From the NCBI GenBank assembly GCA_003551845.1, contig PUNQ01000031.1:1-36662 (forward strand): a DNA stretch of 36,662 bases, written 5' to 3'. A model generated the notes under the pieces. That model was not told the origin of the DNA, ran no database searches, and saw nothing but the letters and a program-made list of their open reading frames with translations. The position numbers and the translations under genes were made by a program. This DNA is from Candidatus Nealsoniibacteriota bacterium (GTDB lineage Bacteria; Patescibacteriota; Minisyncoccia; Minisyncoccales; PWPS01). This document shows, piece by piece, positions 24,417-32,172 of this stretch (the stretch's first letter is position 1; every line of letters starts with the position of its first letter).

Positions 24417-26612
24417 CTAATTTAAAAAAAGAGGTAGCTCAATGAAAAAGGTGGCCCCTTTCCCTTTTCCTTCACTTTTCGCATAAAGATCTCCTTCGTG
24501 GAGGGAGACGTATTTTTGAGCTATATGAAGCCCCAGGCCGGCTCCTTCTCCGGTTCTTTTCTTTCCGGAATCGCCTCTGGTGAAGCTTTTGAAAATATCT
24601 TTCTTTTCCTGTTCGGAAAGACCCTCTCCGGTATCTTTTACGTAAATAATCGCTTCCTTTTCTTTTTTTTCAAGACCGACTTCTATGCTTCCTTTATCCG
24701 TGTATTTAATAGAATTATCTATGAGGTTTATTATCGATTCCTCTATTTTTTTACGATCGATATCAGCCTCGATGGTCTCCGAAGGTAGATTCAGGTTCAT
24801 TTCAAGATCTTTTTCTCTTCCTTCCTCTTCCATTTCTCGAAAGGTGGACATGACAACATCATTTAAAACTTCTTTTTCGGTTGCCGCCTTCATTTTACCC
24901 AGCTCAATCCGGGAGATGTCGAGAAGTTGATTGACTATATTGATAAGCCTTTCTGTAGAGGCCAGCACGTCTTCGAGTTTTTCTTTTGTCTCATCCGGGA
25001 TTTCTCCGTATCTTTCTTCTTTAATCATTGAAATATATCCTTTCATGGCGGTTAGGGGAGTTCTCAGTTGATGAGAGGACATGGCTATGAATTCCGTTTT
25101 GCTGCGATTGGCCGCCTTGAGCTCATCCAGCGCCTTTCGAAGCTCTTTCGTCTTCTCCTCCACTTTTCTTTCCAGATTTTGGGAGAGATTTTCAACTTCA
25201 GCGTATAGCTTGGCATTTTTAATTGCTATTGAAGCTTGATTTGAAAGAGTGGTTAACAGCTCGATATCTTTTACGGTAAACGGCTCTCTTGATTTTTTAT
25301 TACCCAAAACCATCAACCCTATTATCTTTTCATTATATATGAGAGGTAGGCAGGCTTCCGCTTCGATTTTCTTCATATCCGATTGGAGATTTTTTATTTC
25401 TTCCTCTTTTTTTCTATTATTATGCAGAATTAAAGAGAGCTCGTCATAGATTAAGGGCTTTTTGTTTTTTTGTAGCCACTCGACCAAAAATTGATTTTTT
25501 ACCATGGAGATACCGTTTTCTCTTTTGAATCCTATATTGTTTCCAATTTTGAAACGGGTGTCATCACCTCTTACCAAGACAACGGCTCTTTCCAGGTTCA
25601 TGCTTTCTATCAAGGTGGATGTAATATATTCACACAACTTATCAAAATCCAGAATTCTGTTAAGCTCTTTTGATAAATTTTTAATAACTTTTTCGTAAGA
25701 GTAAAAGGAATAATAAAGATATTTTACTCCCAATTTTTCTGAAATATTAAAAACTACTTTAAAGATGGCGATGGAGGCTATAATTGCAAAAAAGAGAAAT
25801 AATTCCATGCTCAGATAGTCCATCCCGGTTTTTAATCGATACAGGTAATAAATTATTCCTAAAGTTATTGAGAAAGACAAAAGATAAATCAATGCTCGGC
25901 TGGCCAAAATTCTTATATTCAGCAGCCGATAATTCAATATGGTGTAGGTAATCGAAAAGATGAGAAAAGCGGTGAAAAGGGGGCCGATCCATACGAATTC
26001 GTAATTACCAAAAAAAACGGGAAGAATTAAATTTGTGATCCCGGCCAACACGGTTGTGAGCAGCATGCCGGAAAAAAGGTAGCGCAGTTGCATCTTTTCT
26101 ATACCCGTAGATATGAAATATTTTCCTATCAGGTTTCTAAAAGTCCAAATTATGGTCAATAAAAAGAAGGAGCTGAAGATATAAATTCCGGGACCGGTAA
26201 AAATTTGCCACGGATACAAGTTAACATCTCTAACCGTAAATTCGGGAATGAATACGGTTACGGTAACCAAGGGAACAGCTACGGCAAGATATATTTTATG
26301 TATTTTTTTGGGTATGTACCGGTCTATTTTTCTGCTGGTTATGTCCGGAAATACCAGGCTGAAATAAAAAAATGCAGCAGCTATTATTACTGCACTGAAA
26401 TAACTGATCTGGGACCAAAAGATTCCCGATTCAACATCTGTGGCTCTGAGAGTCATTGCGTTGGTAAATATCCATAAGGTAGTTCCCCCCAATATCAAAC
26501 TGAACCAAGTAGCTACTTTATTTTTTTCATTATTGAAATGAACCACTATAGCCAGAATCAAATTGAAAGTGGCAAATAGTAGTAATAGGTAGTAATTCAG
26601 TGTTAAATTCAT
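24417..26612 (-). CDS. Sensor histidine kinase, 7TM-GAF-HisKA-HATPase
   Basis: 731 aa membrane sensor kinase. The first 290 or so residues hold seven to nine hydrophobic helices ('YYLLLLFATFNLILAIVVHF', 'FSAVIIAAAFFYFSLVFP', 'ALIYLLSFSITLGIIYYLY') as in HisKA_7TM-type sensors. A GAF domain (about 320-470, ending 'LSNQASIAIKNAKLYAEVE') and a coiled coil follow. The H-box is 'MSSHQLRTPLTAMKGY' with His514; the ATPase shows the N-box 'NLIDNSIKYTDKG' and G-boxes 'VKDTGEGLS' and 'GEGAGLGLHIAQKYV'. No receiver domain and no response regulator is in the window. Architecture resembles PrsK kinases of exosortase systems. An acyltransferase gene lies 49 bases upstream, separated by a terminator. Confidence 0.93.
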   Translation of the reverse strand: MNLTLNYYLLLLFATFNLILAIVVHFNNEKNKVATWFSLILGGTTLWIFTNAMTLRATDVESGIFWSQISYFSAVIIAAAFFYFSLVFPDITSRKIDRYIPKKIHKIYLAVAVPLVTVTVFIPEFTVRDVNLYPWQIFTGPGIYIFSSFFLLTIIWTFRNLIGKYFISTGIEKMQLRYLFSGMLLTTVLAGITNLILPVFFGNYEFVWIGPLFTAFLIFSITYTILNYRLLNIRILASRALIYLLSFSITLGIIYYLYRLKTGMDYLSMELFLFFAIIASIAIFKVVFNISEKLGVKYLYYSFYSYEKVIKNLSKELNRILDFDKLCEYITSTLIESMNLERAVVLVRGDDTRFKIGNNIGFKRENGISMVKNQFLVEWLQKNKKPLIYDELSLILHNNRKKEEEIKNLQSDMKKIEAEACLPLIYNEKIIGLMVLGNKKSREPFTVKDIELLTTLSNQASIAIKNAKLYAEVENLSQNLERKVEEKTKELRKALDELKAANRSKTEFIAMSSHQLRTPLTAMKGYISMIKEERYGEIPDETKEKLEDVLASTERLINIVNQLLDISRIELGKMKAATEKEVLNDVVMSTFREMEEEGREKDLEMNLNLPSETIEADIDRKKIEESIINLIDNSIKYTDKGSIEVGLEKKEKEAIIYVKDTGEGLSEQEKKDIFKSFTRGDSGKKRTGEGAGLGLHIAQKYVSLHEGDLYAKSEGKGKGATFFIELPLFLN

Positions 26613-26630
26613 ACCGGACTGTTTTTTTAA

Positions 26631-26639
26631 ACTATACCA
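26631..26639 (-). promoter_or_regulatory. Candidate extended -10 of the histidine kinase gene
   Basis: On the minus strand TGGTATAGT (TGnTATAGT), only about 19 bases upstream of the ATG, which would give a very short leader. It lies just after the acyltransferase terminator. Confidence 0.45.
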
Positions 26640-26644
26640 GAGAT

Positions 26645-26677
26645 TAAAGAAAAAGACCAGACTATTTTAGTCCGGTC
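26645..26677 (-). terminator. Terminator of the acyltransferase gene
   Basis: On the minus strand GACCGGACTA-AAA-TAGTCTGGTC (10 bp with one G-U) then CTTTTTCTTT. The hairpin includes the acyltransferase stop codon. Confidence 0.75.
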
Positions 26678-27321
26678 CGTAGCCACTTTAAAAATTCTTC
26701 CGAAGTTTCCGCCAATACCTTATTTGTTTCTTTGAGCGATGCTATCGCTGCGGTTGTGGCGGTTTCGGGTTGGTAGTAGTTTATCTTCCCGATCTTTCTA
26801 AATGGGAAAACTTTCTGTAAAGATTGCAGATATTCTTCTGTTACTACTACATAGCAATACTGTTTGTTATTTTTAACGAACCATTGATAAATGATTCTAT
26901 ACAAGAGCATTGCCGTAACGAATTTTTTTATCTTTTTCCTCCTGCTACTTATTGCCAGCCTCGATATTTCCGCCGAACTTCCTTTTCCCGGGACTGCTTT
27001 ATCACCCGGATGCAGTTCATTGAATTCATCCTCTAACATAAATTCTTGGTCGGAATTCAGAAGACGGAAGTAGCCGCATAGTTTTTCTCCGTCATATACT
27101 CCGAAATGAGTTGCGAATTTATCATATCGATCCTTTTCTTTACCATTTTCTTTTGATGGTTCGACCCAACCCAACTGTTCACAAAAAATTTTATGCCTGA
27201 TTTTGAATGCTTCTTCCAGAAGCGTTTCCGATTCAATTTTTTCTCCTCTAAACTCTTTCTGTTTTCTTATTACTAATTTTAGCTGTCTATCCGATAAACC
27301 GATTGAACTTTTTTCAGCCAT
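26662..27321 (-). CDS. LuxI-fold acyltransferase (autoinducer-synthase / exosortase-associated acyltransferase type)
   Basis: 219 aa GNAT-fold protein of the autoinducer-synthase superfamily. LuxI landmarks appear in order: Arg and Phe in 'IRHKIFCEQLGW' with the invariant Trp, Glu-x-Asp-x-x-Asp in 'KEKDRYDKFATHFGV', Arg in 'CGYFRLL', Phe in 'EFMLEDEF', and Glu/Arg in 'AEISRLAIS'. A basic patch 'SSRRKKIKK' follows. The PEP-CTERM/exosortase-associated acyltransferases share this pattern, so acyl-homoserine-lactone synthesis is only one option. The start at 27321 is set by a strong SD (GGAAAGGGGTG, 6 bases away); the track start at 27405 lies at the -35. TTGACA-N17-TATAGT promoter; terminated before the histidine kinase. 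Confidence 0.82.
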   Translation of the reverse strand: MAEKSSIGLSDRQLKLVIRKQKEFRGEKIESETLLEEAFKIRHKIFCEQLGWVEPSKENGKEKDRYDKFATHFGVYDGEKLCGYFRLLNSDQEFMLEDEFNELHPGDKAVPGKGSSAEISRLAISSRRKKIKKFVTAMLLYRIIYQWFVKNNKQYCYVVVTEEYLQSLQKVFPFRKIGKINYYQPETATTAAIASLKETNKVLAETSEEFLKWLRTGLK

Positions 27322-27376
27322 CGATTTCACCCCTTTCCGCAATTTACAGCAGAGTAGTTTGTTAATGTTCTTCTTT

Positions 27377-27405
27377 ACTATAAAACTAATAAGTAATAAT
27401 GTCAA
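27377..27405 (-). promoter_or_regulatory. Strong sigma70 promoter of the acyltransferase gene
   Basis: On the minus strand TTGACA (27405-27400), 17-base spacer, TATAGT (27382-27377), 56 bases before the ATG. The -35 continues TTGACATTATT, as at 32815. Confidence 0.75.
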
Positions 27406-27602
27406 GAATAGATACTTGCATCCAATAAAAAGCTTAATTGACCAAGCTTCTTGCTTTTAAGTTACCCCTCTTTTTATTTTGAGATTAATGATGTTTATCA
27501 ACTGTTATCAGCCGAATCGGTTTCTTTTAAGAGTAAGATCAATTTTGTTTTTTGAAATAGTTTTATTTTATTGTAAAATTCAGATGGATAATTTAGTTAT
27601 TT

Positions 27603-28124
27603 ATGAGCACAATATTAAAAAAAGATTTTTTTGATCGAAATCCGGTTGAGGTTTGTCAAAATATTTTGGGAAAGCATCTGGTTAAACGCACCGATAAAGG
27701 TGAAGTGGCTAAAAAAATTACTGAAGTTGAAGCTTATGACGGAGCAAGTGATAAGGCTTGCCATGCGGGCCGAGAGCCCACGGAAAGGACCAAAGTAATG
27801 TTCGGCCCGCCGGGATATTGGTACATTTATCTGATCTACGGAATGTATGATATGCTGAATGTGGTGACCGGGCCCGGAAATCATCCCTCGGCGGTTTTAA
27901 TAAGAGGGGTGGAAGGAATGGAAGGACCGGGAATTCTTACTCGTGATTTAAATATAAGAAGAAGAGAGTTTAAAAATAAAAAGATAACTCCCAAAACCGG
28001 ATTATGGATTGAGGACAGAGGAGTGAAGGTTGAAGAAGGAGATATTTCCACTCACAAGCGAATAGGGGTAGATTATGCCCGGGAGTGGGCTGACAAAGAA
28101 TGGCGCTTTAAAATTGAATTATAA
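27603..28124 (+). CDS. mpg: 3-methyladenine DNA glycosylase (AAG/MPG family)
   Basis: Removes alkylated and deaminated purines from DNA to start base-excision repair. Signature sequence: 'ITEVEAYDGASDKACHA' (catalytic Glu in 'EVEAY'), 'ERTKVMFGPPGYWYIYLIYG' and 'YDMLNVVTGP', all as in the human AAG family, with 'AVLIRGVEGMEGPGIL' beyond. 173 aa, slightly shorter than average (about 190-200), with a trimmed C-terminus. First gene of a possible three-gene run (gaps of 23 and 17 bases) with a dolichol-kinase-like protein and a polysaccharide deacetylase-like protein. Start ATG without SD. Confidence 0.93.
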   Translation: MSTILKKDFFDRNPVEVCQNILGKHLVKRTDKGEVAKKITEVEAYDGASDKACHAGREPTERTKVMFGPPGYWYIYLIYGMYDMLNVVTGPGNHPSAVLIRGVEGMEGPGILTRDLNIRRREFKNKKITPKTGLWIEDRGVKVEEGDISTHKRIGVDYAREWADKEWRFKIEL

Positions 28125-28147
28125 TTTTTACTGAATCATTTAAAAAT

Positions 28148-28789
28148 ATGCAATGGAGTTTTAAAAATGAATTGGCCAGAAAATTTGTTCACTTGCTTTC
28201 TCTTTTCATTTTGCTTGTATATTTTTTTATGGCGGACATCTTCAATCCCGATATCGCACTTGTTATTCTGGTTTTTGTTTTAATAACTTTTCTCGAATTG
28301 GAATATTTAAGACTCGAATTGGGGTCTAAAATACCAATTTTAAGAGGCTTTTGGAAGCATTTGAGAAGAAAAAAGGAGGAAAAAGCTCTGGGATCGGAAA
28401 TCTTTTTCTTGGTCGGAGCAATATTGGTTTTAGCCGTTTTTGATACTCGGGTTGCGGTTGCAGCCATATTAATGACCACCTTCGGTGATATGGCCGCTGC
28501 TTTAATCGGAAGGCGCTTTGGAAAAAATTATCTGTCGTATCCCGAAGATACGGCATGGGAAGGGATTTTAGCGGAGTTTTTTGTTAATATTTTAATCGGA
28601 ATTATCGTGTTTTTTATCTATTCCGGAACCTCCTTTTTAAATATTGATTATTGGATAATCATTTTGGTTATGGCAACAACCGCGACTGTGGTAGAAACTT
28701 TTGCCGGAAAGATAGACGATAATCTGCTCATCCCGGTATTTTCCGGATTCAATGGACAAATAGCTTTGTTTCTTTTGGGATTATTGTAA
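28148..28789 (+). CDS. Dolichol/diacylglycerol kinase-like membrane protein (SEC59/DGK1/VTE5 family)
   Basis: 213 aa integral membrane protein of the CTP-dependent polyprenol/phytol/diacylglycerol kinase family. It starts with 'NELARKFVHLLSLFILLVYF', where 'RK.VH' is the family start motif. It has 'GSEIFFLVGAILVLAVF' and the conserved cytosolic loop 'TTFGDMAAALIGRRFGKN' (D.AAA..G..FGK). Six or seven hydrophobic helices fill the rest. It would phosphorylate a lipid alcohol; which one is unknown. Together with the PAP2 phosphatase at 9210 it may belong to lipid-carrier recycling, though the genes are far apart. Confidence 0.82.
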   Translation: MQWSFKNELARKFVHLLSLFILLVYFFMADIFNPDIALVILVFVLITFLELEYLRLELGSKIPILRGFWKHLRRKKEEKALGSEIFFLVGAILVLAVFDTRVAVAAILMTTFGDMAAALIGRRFGKNYLSYPEDTAWEGILAEFFVNILIGIIVFFIYSGTSFLNIDYWIIILVMATTATVVETFAGKIDDNLLIPVFSGFNGQIALFLLGLL

Positions 28790-28806
28790 AAATAAAATTT
28801 TAAAAG

Positions 28807-29619
28807 ATGAAAAAAATTATTTTACTAATAGTGATTGCTTCGGCCTCCTTTTTAATTTATTCGGGATTGAACGATCCACTAATTGAAAATGATAAAAAAG
28901 AGGAAGATATAAAAAATGAAAATGGAATTGAGGATGTTGAACCCGGAGAAGAGATAAAGGGTGAAGTTGCAATTATTATTGATGATTTGGGCTATAATCC
29001 TGAATTGAATAACGAGCTTTTAAAAATAAAACAGCCACTCACCGTAGCTATTTTACCTTTTTTGAAAAATACCGAAAAAGCGATCAATGACTTCGGAGGA
29101 GTTGATAATTTCGAACTGATTTTGCATATGCCGTTTGAGCCGATAAGTGATAAGCACTTCGAAGATAAAATGATAATGACCGATCATTCCGAAGAAGAAA
29201 TGGATGAGCTCTTAACTGAGGCTCTGTCGGAAATGGACAATCGGGTAGCGGGGGTAAACAATCACAAAGGTTCCAAATTTACCTCCGATGAAGAAAAGAT
29301 GAGACAGTTTTTAGAATTGATTAAAGAAAATAATCTCTTTTTTGTTGACAGCTTTACGATAAATACTTCTGTCGGATATGATCTGGCAAAAGAGCTCGGG
29401 GTTTTGACGGCTAAAAGGGATATTTTTTTGGATTATGTGGATGACAAGGAGGAGATAAGAAACAGGTTGCATGAGTTGGAGGAATTGGCTTTGGAAAAAG
29501 GCTCGGCAATAGCCATCGGCCATCATAAGAAAAATACTTTGGAGGTTCTAAGGGAAGAGCTGCCAAAAATGAAAGACAGAGGGATAAGGCTGATAAAAGT
29601 CTCCGAGCTTCTCAATTAA
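28807..29619 (+). CDS. Divergent polysaccharide deacetylase (YibQ/Polysacc_deac_2 family)
   Basis: 270 aa secreted or anchored protein. An N-terminal hydrophobic helix ('IILLIVIASASFLIYSGL') and an acidic linker lead into the divergent deacetylase domain (about 50-270): 'EVAIIIDDLGYNPEL' (Asp-Asp metal site), 'TVAILPFLKNTEKA', 'ELILHMPFEP' (His), 'GVNNHKGSKFTSDE' (conserved NHxGS) and 'AIAIGHHKKNTLEVL'. Known members probably remove acyl groups from cell-envelope glycans; the substrate is not established. Preceded by the lipid kinase-like gene with a 17-base gap. Confidence 0.88.
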   Translation: MKKIILLIVIASASFLIYSGLNDPLIENDKKEEDIKNENGIEDVEPGEEIKGEVAIIIDDLGYNPELNNELLKIKQPLTVAILPFLKNTEKAINDFGGVDNFELILHMPFEPISDKHFEDKMIMTDHSEEEMDELLTEALSEMDNRVAGVNNHKGSKFTSDEEKMRQFLELIKENNLFFVDSFTINTSVGYDLAKELGVLTAKRDIFLDYVDDKEEIRNRLHELEELALEKGSAIAIGHHKKNTLEVLREELPKMKDRGIRLIKVSELLN

Positions 29620-29680
29620 ATATATTTCAATTGTTAAAATTGAAAAAGGGGTGAAAAGTAAAACTTAAAGATTGATTTTT

Positions 29681-29710
29681 TTGACAACAGCTTATTGTTT
29701 TGTGTATAGT
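29681..29710 (+). promoter_or_regulatory. Strong sigma70 promoter of the zinc-ribbon gene
   Basis: TTGACA (29681-29686), 18-base spacer, TATAGT (29705-29710), 41 bases before the ATG. Confidence 0.7.
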
Positions 29711-29751
29711 ATATAAGTATAAGATCCGAAAATTGGAAAGGAGGGTTTGAA

Positions 29752-30045
29752 ATGCTTTGCGAATGCGGGAACGAGATGAAGCATGAAAAAACATCCTTAA
29801 CTATCAGATGGTCCGGAAGACGCAAGATCAGTATTAAAAACCTGACTGTAAATACCTGTCTTATTTGTAAGTTTTATGAAATTGATCCATCTCATAGAAG
29901 ATTGGTTTATGAGGTGGGGAGAGAGTTTTCTTCTTACTTGGATGAAATAGATATTAAAGCCTTGAAAGATTTTAAGAAAGTCTCCAGTGAATATGATGGA
30001 TTGATATTCAGAAATAAGGAAGGAGTGATCTTAATAAAAACATAA
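29752..30045 (+). CDS. Small zinc-ribbon protein, YgiT/MqsA-N-like
   Basis: 97 aa. Two cysteine pairs, 'MLCECGNEM' (Cys3, Cys5) and 'TCLICKF' (Cys36, Cys39), frame a strand-rich segment 'TIRWSGRRKISIKNLTVN'. This is the layout of YgiT-type zinc fingers such as the MqsA antitoxin N-terminus, except that the first pair is CxC instead of CxxC. The C-terminal half is helical and lacks an obvious DNA-binding helix-turn-helix. A strong SD (GGAAAGGAGGG, 6 bases before ATG) is unusual here. It has its own consensus promoter and a terminator right behind, so it is monocistronic with no toxin partner next to it. Regulatory role is a guess. Confidence 0.75.
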   Translation: MLCECGNEMKHEKTSLTIRWSGRRKISIKNLTVNTCLICKFYEIDPSHRRLVYEVGREFSSYLDEIDIKALKDFKKVSSEYDGLIFRNKEGVILIKT

Positions 30046-30052
30046 AGCTTCG

Positions 30053-30077
30053 CCCCCCTAAACGGGGGTCTTTTTTT
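30053..30077 (+). terminator. Terminator of the zinc-ribbon gene
   Basis: CCCCC-TAAAC-GGGGG hairpin followed by TCTTTTTTT, eight bases after the stop codon. Confidence 0.85.
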
Positions 30078-30251
30078 GATTTAAAATCTGAAAGGAGAAT
30101 AGATGAATCGGAAAAATTAATCAGTGAATTTTTGTAGCTTGAAAGGGTGAGCTTTAACGAGGATTTGATTCTACTCAAATAGGTTGACAAACTTAAAAAT
30201 AAGGAACTGTAAATTAAATAATTTTTAAAATTATACTTCTATTTTTTTATC

Positions 30252-30260
30252 TGATATAAT
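30252..30260 (+). promoter_or_regulatory. Extended -10 promoter upstream of the second HemW-like gene
   Basis: TGATATAAT, exact match to TGnTATAAT. It predicts a leader of about 130 bases before the 30397 start. Confidence 0.55.
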
Positions 30261-30294
30261 TCATAAATAAAATCAGGAAAATATTTATATTCAA

Positions 30295-30311
30295 ACCTTG
30301 CTAATCAAGGT
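30295..30311 (+). promoter_or_regulatory. Leader hairpin containing SD-like bases
   Basis: ACCTTG-CTAAT-CAAGGT is a perfect 6-bp inverted repeat. Its right arm contains the AAGGTGAG-like SD of the short ORF at 30318, so folding could block that site. Confidence 0.4.
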
Positions 30312-30317
30312 GAGAGT

Positions 30318-30392
30318 ATGAAAAAGAGAAAAAGGACTCTAATCGGGTTCAATGTAAAAGTGAAGCTTCTATTTTTTAATTCAACAAATTAA
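30318..30392 (+). CDS. Possible 24-residue leader peptide
   Basis: ATG with an SD-like AAGGTGAG 4 to 6 bases upstream; reads 'MKKRKRTLIGFNVKVKLLFF' plus four residues, and stops 4 bases before the radical SAM start. Strongly basic, then hydrophobic. It could be a regulatory leader peptide, a translational-coupling ORF, or chance. No Cys, so it is not an obvious thioether-peptide precursor. Confidence 0.35.
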   Translation: MKKRKRTLIGFNVKVKLLFFNSTN

Positions 30393-30396
30393 TTCA

Positions 30397-32172
30397 ATGG
30401 GTGAGAAGTCGGATTTCAAAAAAACAAAAAAAGTCTATGAAGATTTGATTGATTTTGGATTTTTCGGATCTGATGAAAATTACTCAATGACCGGAACCCT
30501 CATAGAGCTGCTCAGTGAAGTGAAGGAGATTGATATGAGAGAGTATCTTTCTTCATGGGAAGAGTTTTTGGAAAGTGGGAAAGATCATGACGTTAATTTT
30601 TATGTACATATACCTTATTGCGTTGAAAAGTGTCATTATTGTTTTAGCCAAAGTGGCAAATTGGAAAACGAAAAAGAAGTGGAAGATTATGTCAATCTGT
30701 TAATTAATTATCTCAATTTTTTTGCTGATTATTTTCAGGAAGTTAATTTTAGTACTTTTTATATGGGAGGCGGAAATCCGAGCATCATGCCTGAGAAGTA
30801 TCTTGATAAATTATTGAAAAAGATATTTTCCAACTTTAATTTTTCGGAAGGAGGTCAAAGGACTATTGAAAGTGATCCCAGAACGGTCACGGAACGGAAA
30901 ATGAAAATAATGAAAAGTTACGGAATAAATAGGTTAAGCATGGGTATTCAAAGCCTAAATCAAGATGTCTTAGAGGCAAATAACAGACTGCATCAGAAGG
31001 AAGAAAAAGTTGAAAAAGCTATAAGATGGGCTAAAAAGATTAATTTTCAAGAATTTAACGTAGATCTTATGGTCGGCATGCATGGTGACAATAAAAAATC
31101 TTTAATAAACAGTTTTAAGAGAGTAGCTGAAATGGGACCGGACACGATCAGTCTTTATCAGCTTCAGCCGATGAAAGGTTATTTGAATAATATTATTAAA
31201 AAGACGAGAAAGGAATTTTTTGAAGATAGAAAAATATTATATGAAAAATCACTTGCGGAAATTAAAAAAATTGCGAAAGAGAATAATTACAATACGACAA
31301 ATCAAGCGGAAACAAGTGATGACTTTAATGATGCGGATTCAGTTAAGTTCAGTAAAAATTATATGAGCAATGAATTCGACAGCATCTATATTCCCGATCC
31401 CGTAGAAGAGACGCATTCTATTTTGGGGGTCGGACAAGGAGCGGTCTCCTTTATTCATAACAAAATAAAATGCAAGGCGGTGCATCAGTTGACTGAAAGG
31501 CCAAAAGACTATCTGTTTTCCGGATATGAGATGAATTCCGAAAAGGGATATTTATACTTTTTAATTACAAATTTTTCCAATAGAAAAAAGATTAAAATTG
31601 AAAACCTCAAGAAAGAGCTCGAACCGAATCATTTTGAAGAAATGATGAAGATATTCAAAAAATTAGAGAAAGAGGGTCTCGTTGCTATCGGTAAGAAATT
31701 TATCAGCTTGAAGTTTAAAAATGCACGCGAAAAATTATTATACTCGCTATTCTTTTTTCCCGCAGAGGATATTATGAATTTGGTTGATCGGATGATTATG
31801 GAAGACGGCTCTACTGAAAACTGCTCTAAAAGTGAAATTTTATCCCAAAAGAAGCCTTTGACTGAAAAAGATATTGAAGAGATTAAGGGCATGGAACATG
31901 AATTCGGAGGGAGATTGGAAGGAGCATTGGTGAGCAAGACGGATAATGAGATTATTATCAGTAACACTGATAAAGAAGTGAAAAAAGTAAAATATAACCC
32001 GGAAGAGATAATAGTAGTAGAGACTTTTCTCGATGAGTCTGAAAACTTTAACTCTTTTCTTAAATCGAAGGGAGATATTGACAAGATCAAGAAAGGAGAT
32101 AGTCTCAATTTAAAAATAAATGAAGATAAAGATGAGGCCCTATTGATAGAAAAAATAGTTGTGGCAGAATAA
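30397..32172 (+). CDS. HemW-like radical SAM protein with extra C-terminal module (paralogue of 10998-12395)
   Basis: 591 aa. Residues 1-465 align throughout with the protein at 10998: same lead ('IDFGFFGSDENYSMTGTL'), same cluster motif CxxxCxxC in 'YVHIPYCVEKCHYCFSQS', 'YMGGGNPSIM' as the SAM-binding loop, 'INRLSMGIQSLNQDVLEANN' and 'SILGVGQGAVS'. Like its paralogue it lacks the HNxxYW haem motif of HemW. After a linker, residues 502-591 form an extra domain ('VKYNPEEIIVVETFLDES', 'IDKIKKGDSLNLKI') that resembles the end of the B12-type radical SAM protein at 17268. A short ORF and hairpin lie in its leader. Substrate unknown. Confidence 0.83.
   Translation: MGEKSDFKKTKKVYEDLIDFGFFGSDENYSMTGTLIELLSEVKEIDMREYLSSWEEFLESGKDHDVNFYVHIPYCVEKCHYCFSQSGKLENEKEVEDYVNLLINYLNFFADYFQEVNFSTFYMGGGNPSIMPEKYLDKLLKKIFSNFNFSEGGQRTIESDPRTVTERKMKIMKSYGINRLSMGIQSLNQDVLEANNRLHQKEEKVEKAIRWAKKINFQEFNVDLMVGMHGDNKKSLINSFKRVAEMGPDTISLYQLQPMKGYLNNIIKKTRKEFFEDRKILYEKSLAEIKKIAKENNYNTTNQAETSDDFNDADSVKFSKNYMSNEFDSIYIPDPVEETHSILGVGQGAVSFIHNKIKCKAVHQLTERPKDYLFSGYEMNSEKGYLYFLITNFSNRKKIKIENLKKELEPNHFEEMMKIFKKLEKEGLVAIGKKFISLKFKNAREKLLYSLFFFPAEDIMNLVDRMIMEDGSTENCSKSEILSQKKPLTEKDIEEIKGMEHEFGGRLEGALVSKTDNEIIISNTDKEVKKVKYNPEEIIVVETFLDESENFNSFLKSKGDIDKIKKGDSLNLKINEDKDEALLIEKIVVAE

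Larger units (their letters stand above)
30078..30396 (+). other. Intergenic leader region before the second HemW-like gene
   Basis: AT-rich stretch without a long ORF. It holds an extended -10, a short hairpin that contains SD-like bases, and a 24-codon ORF, each listed separately. The first 170 bases show nothing I can identify. Confidence 0.6.

Noticed and set aside
29752-30045. Toxin-antitoxin pair at the zinc-ribbon gene
   Set aside because: No toxin-like ORF on either side; the gene has its own promoter and terminator.
30103-30120. Five-codon ORF with SD after the zinc-ribbon terminator
   Set aside because: AAAGGAGA precedes an ATG, but the frame stops after five codons and nothing downstream continues it; a chance match is likelier.
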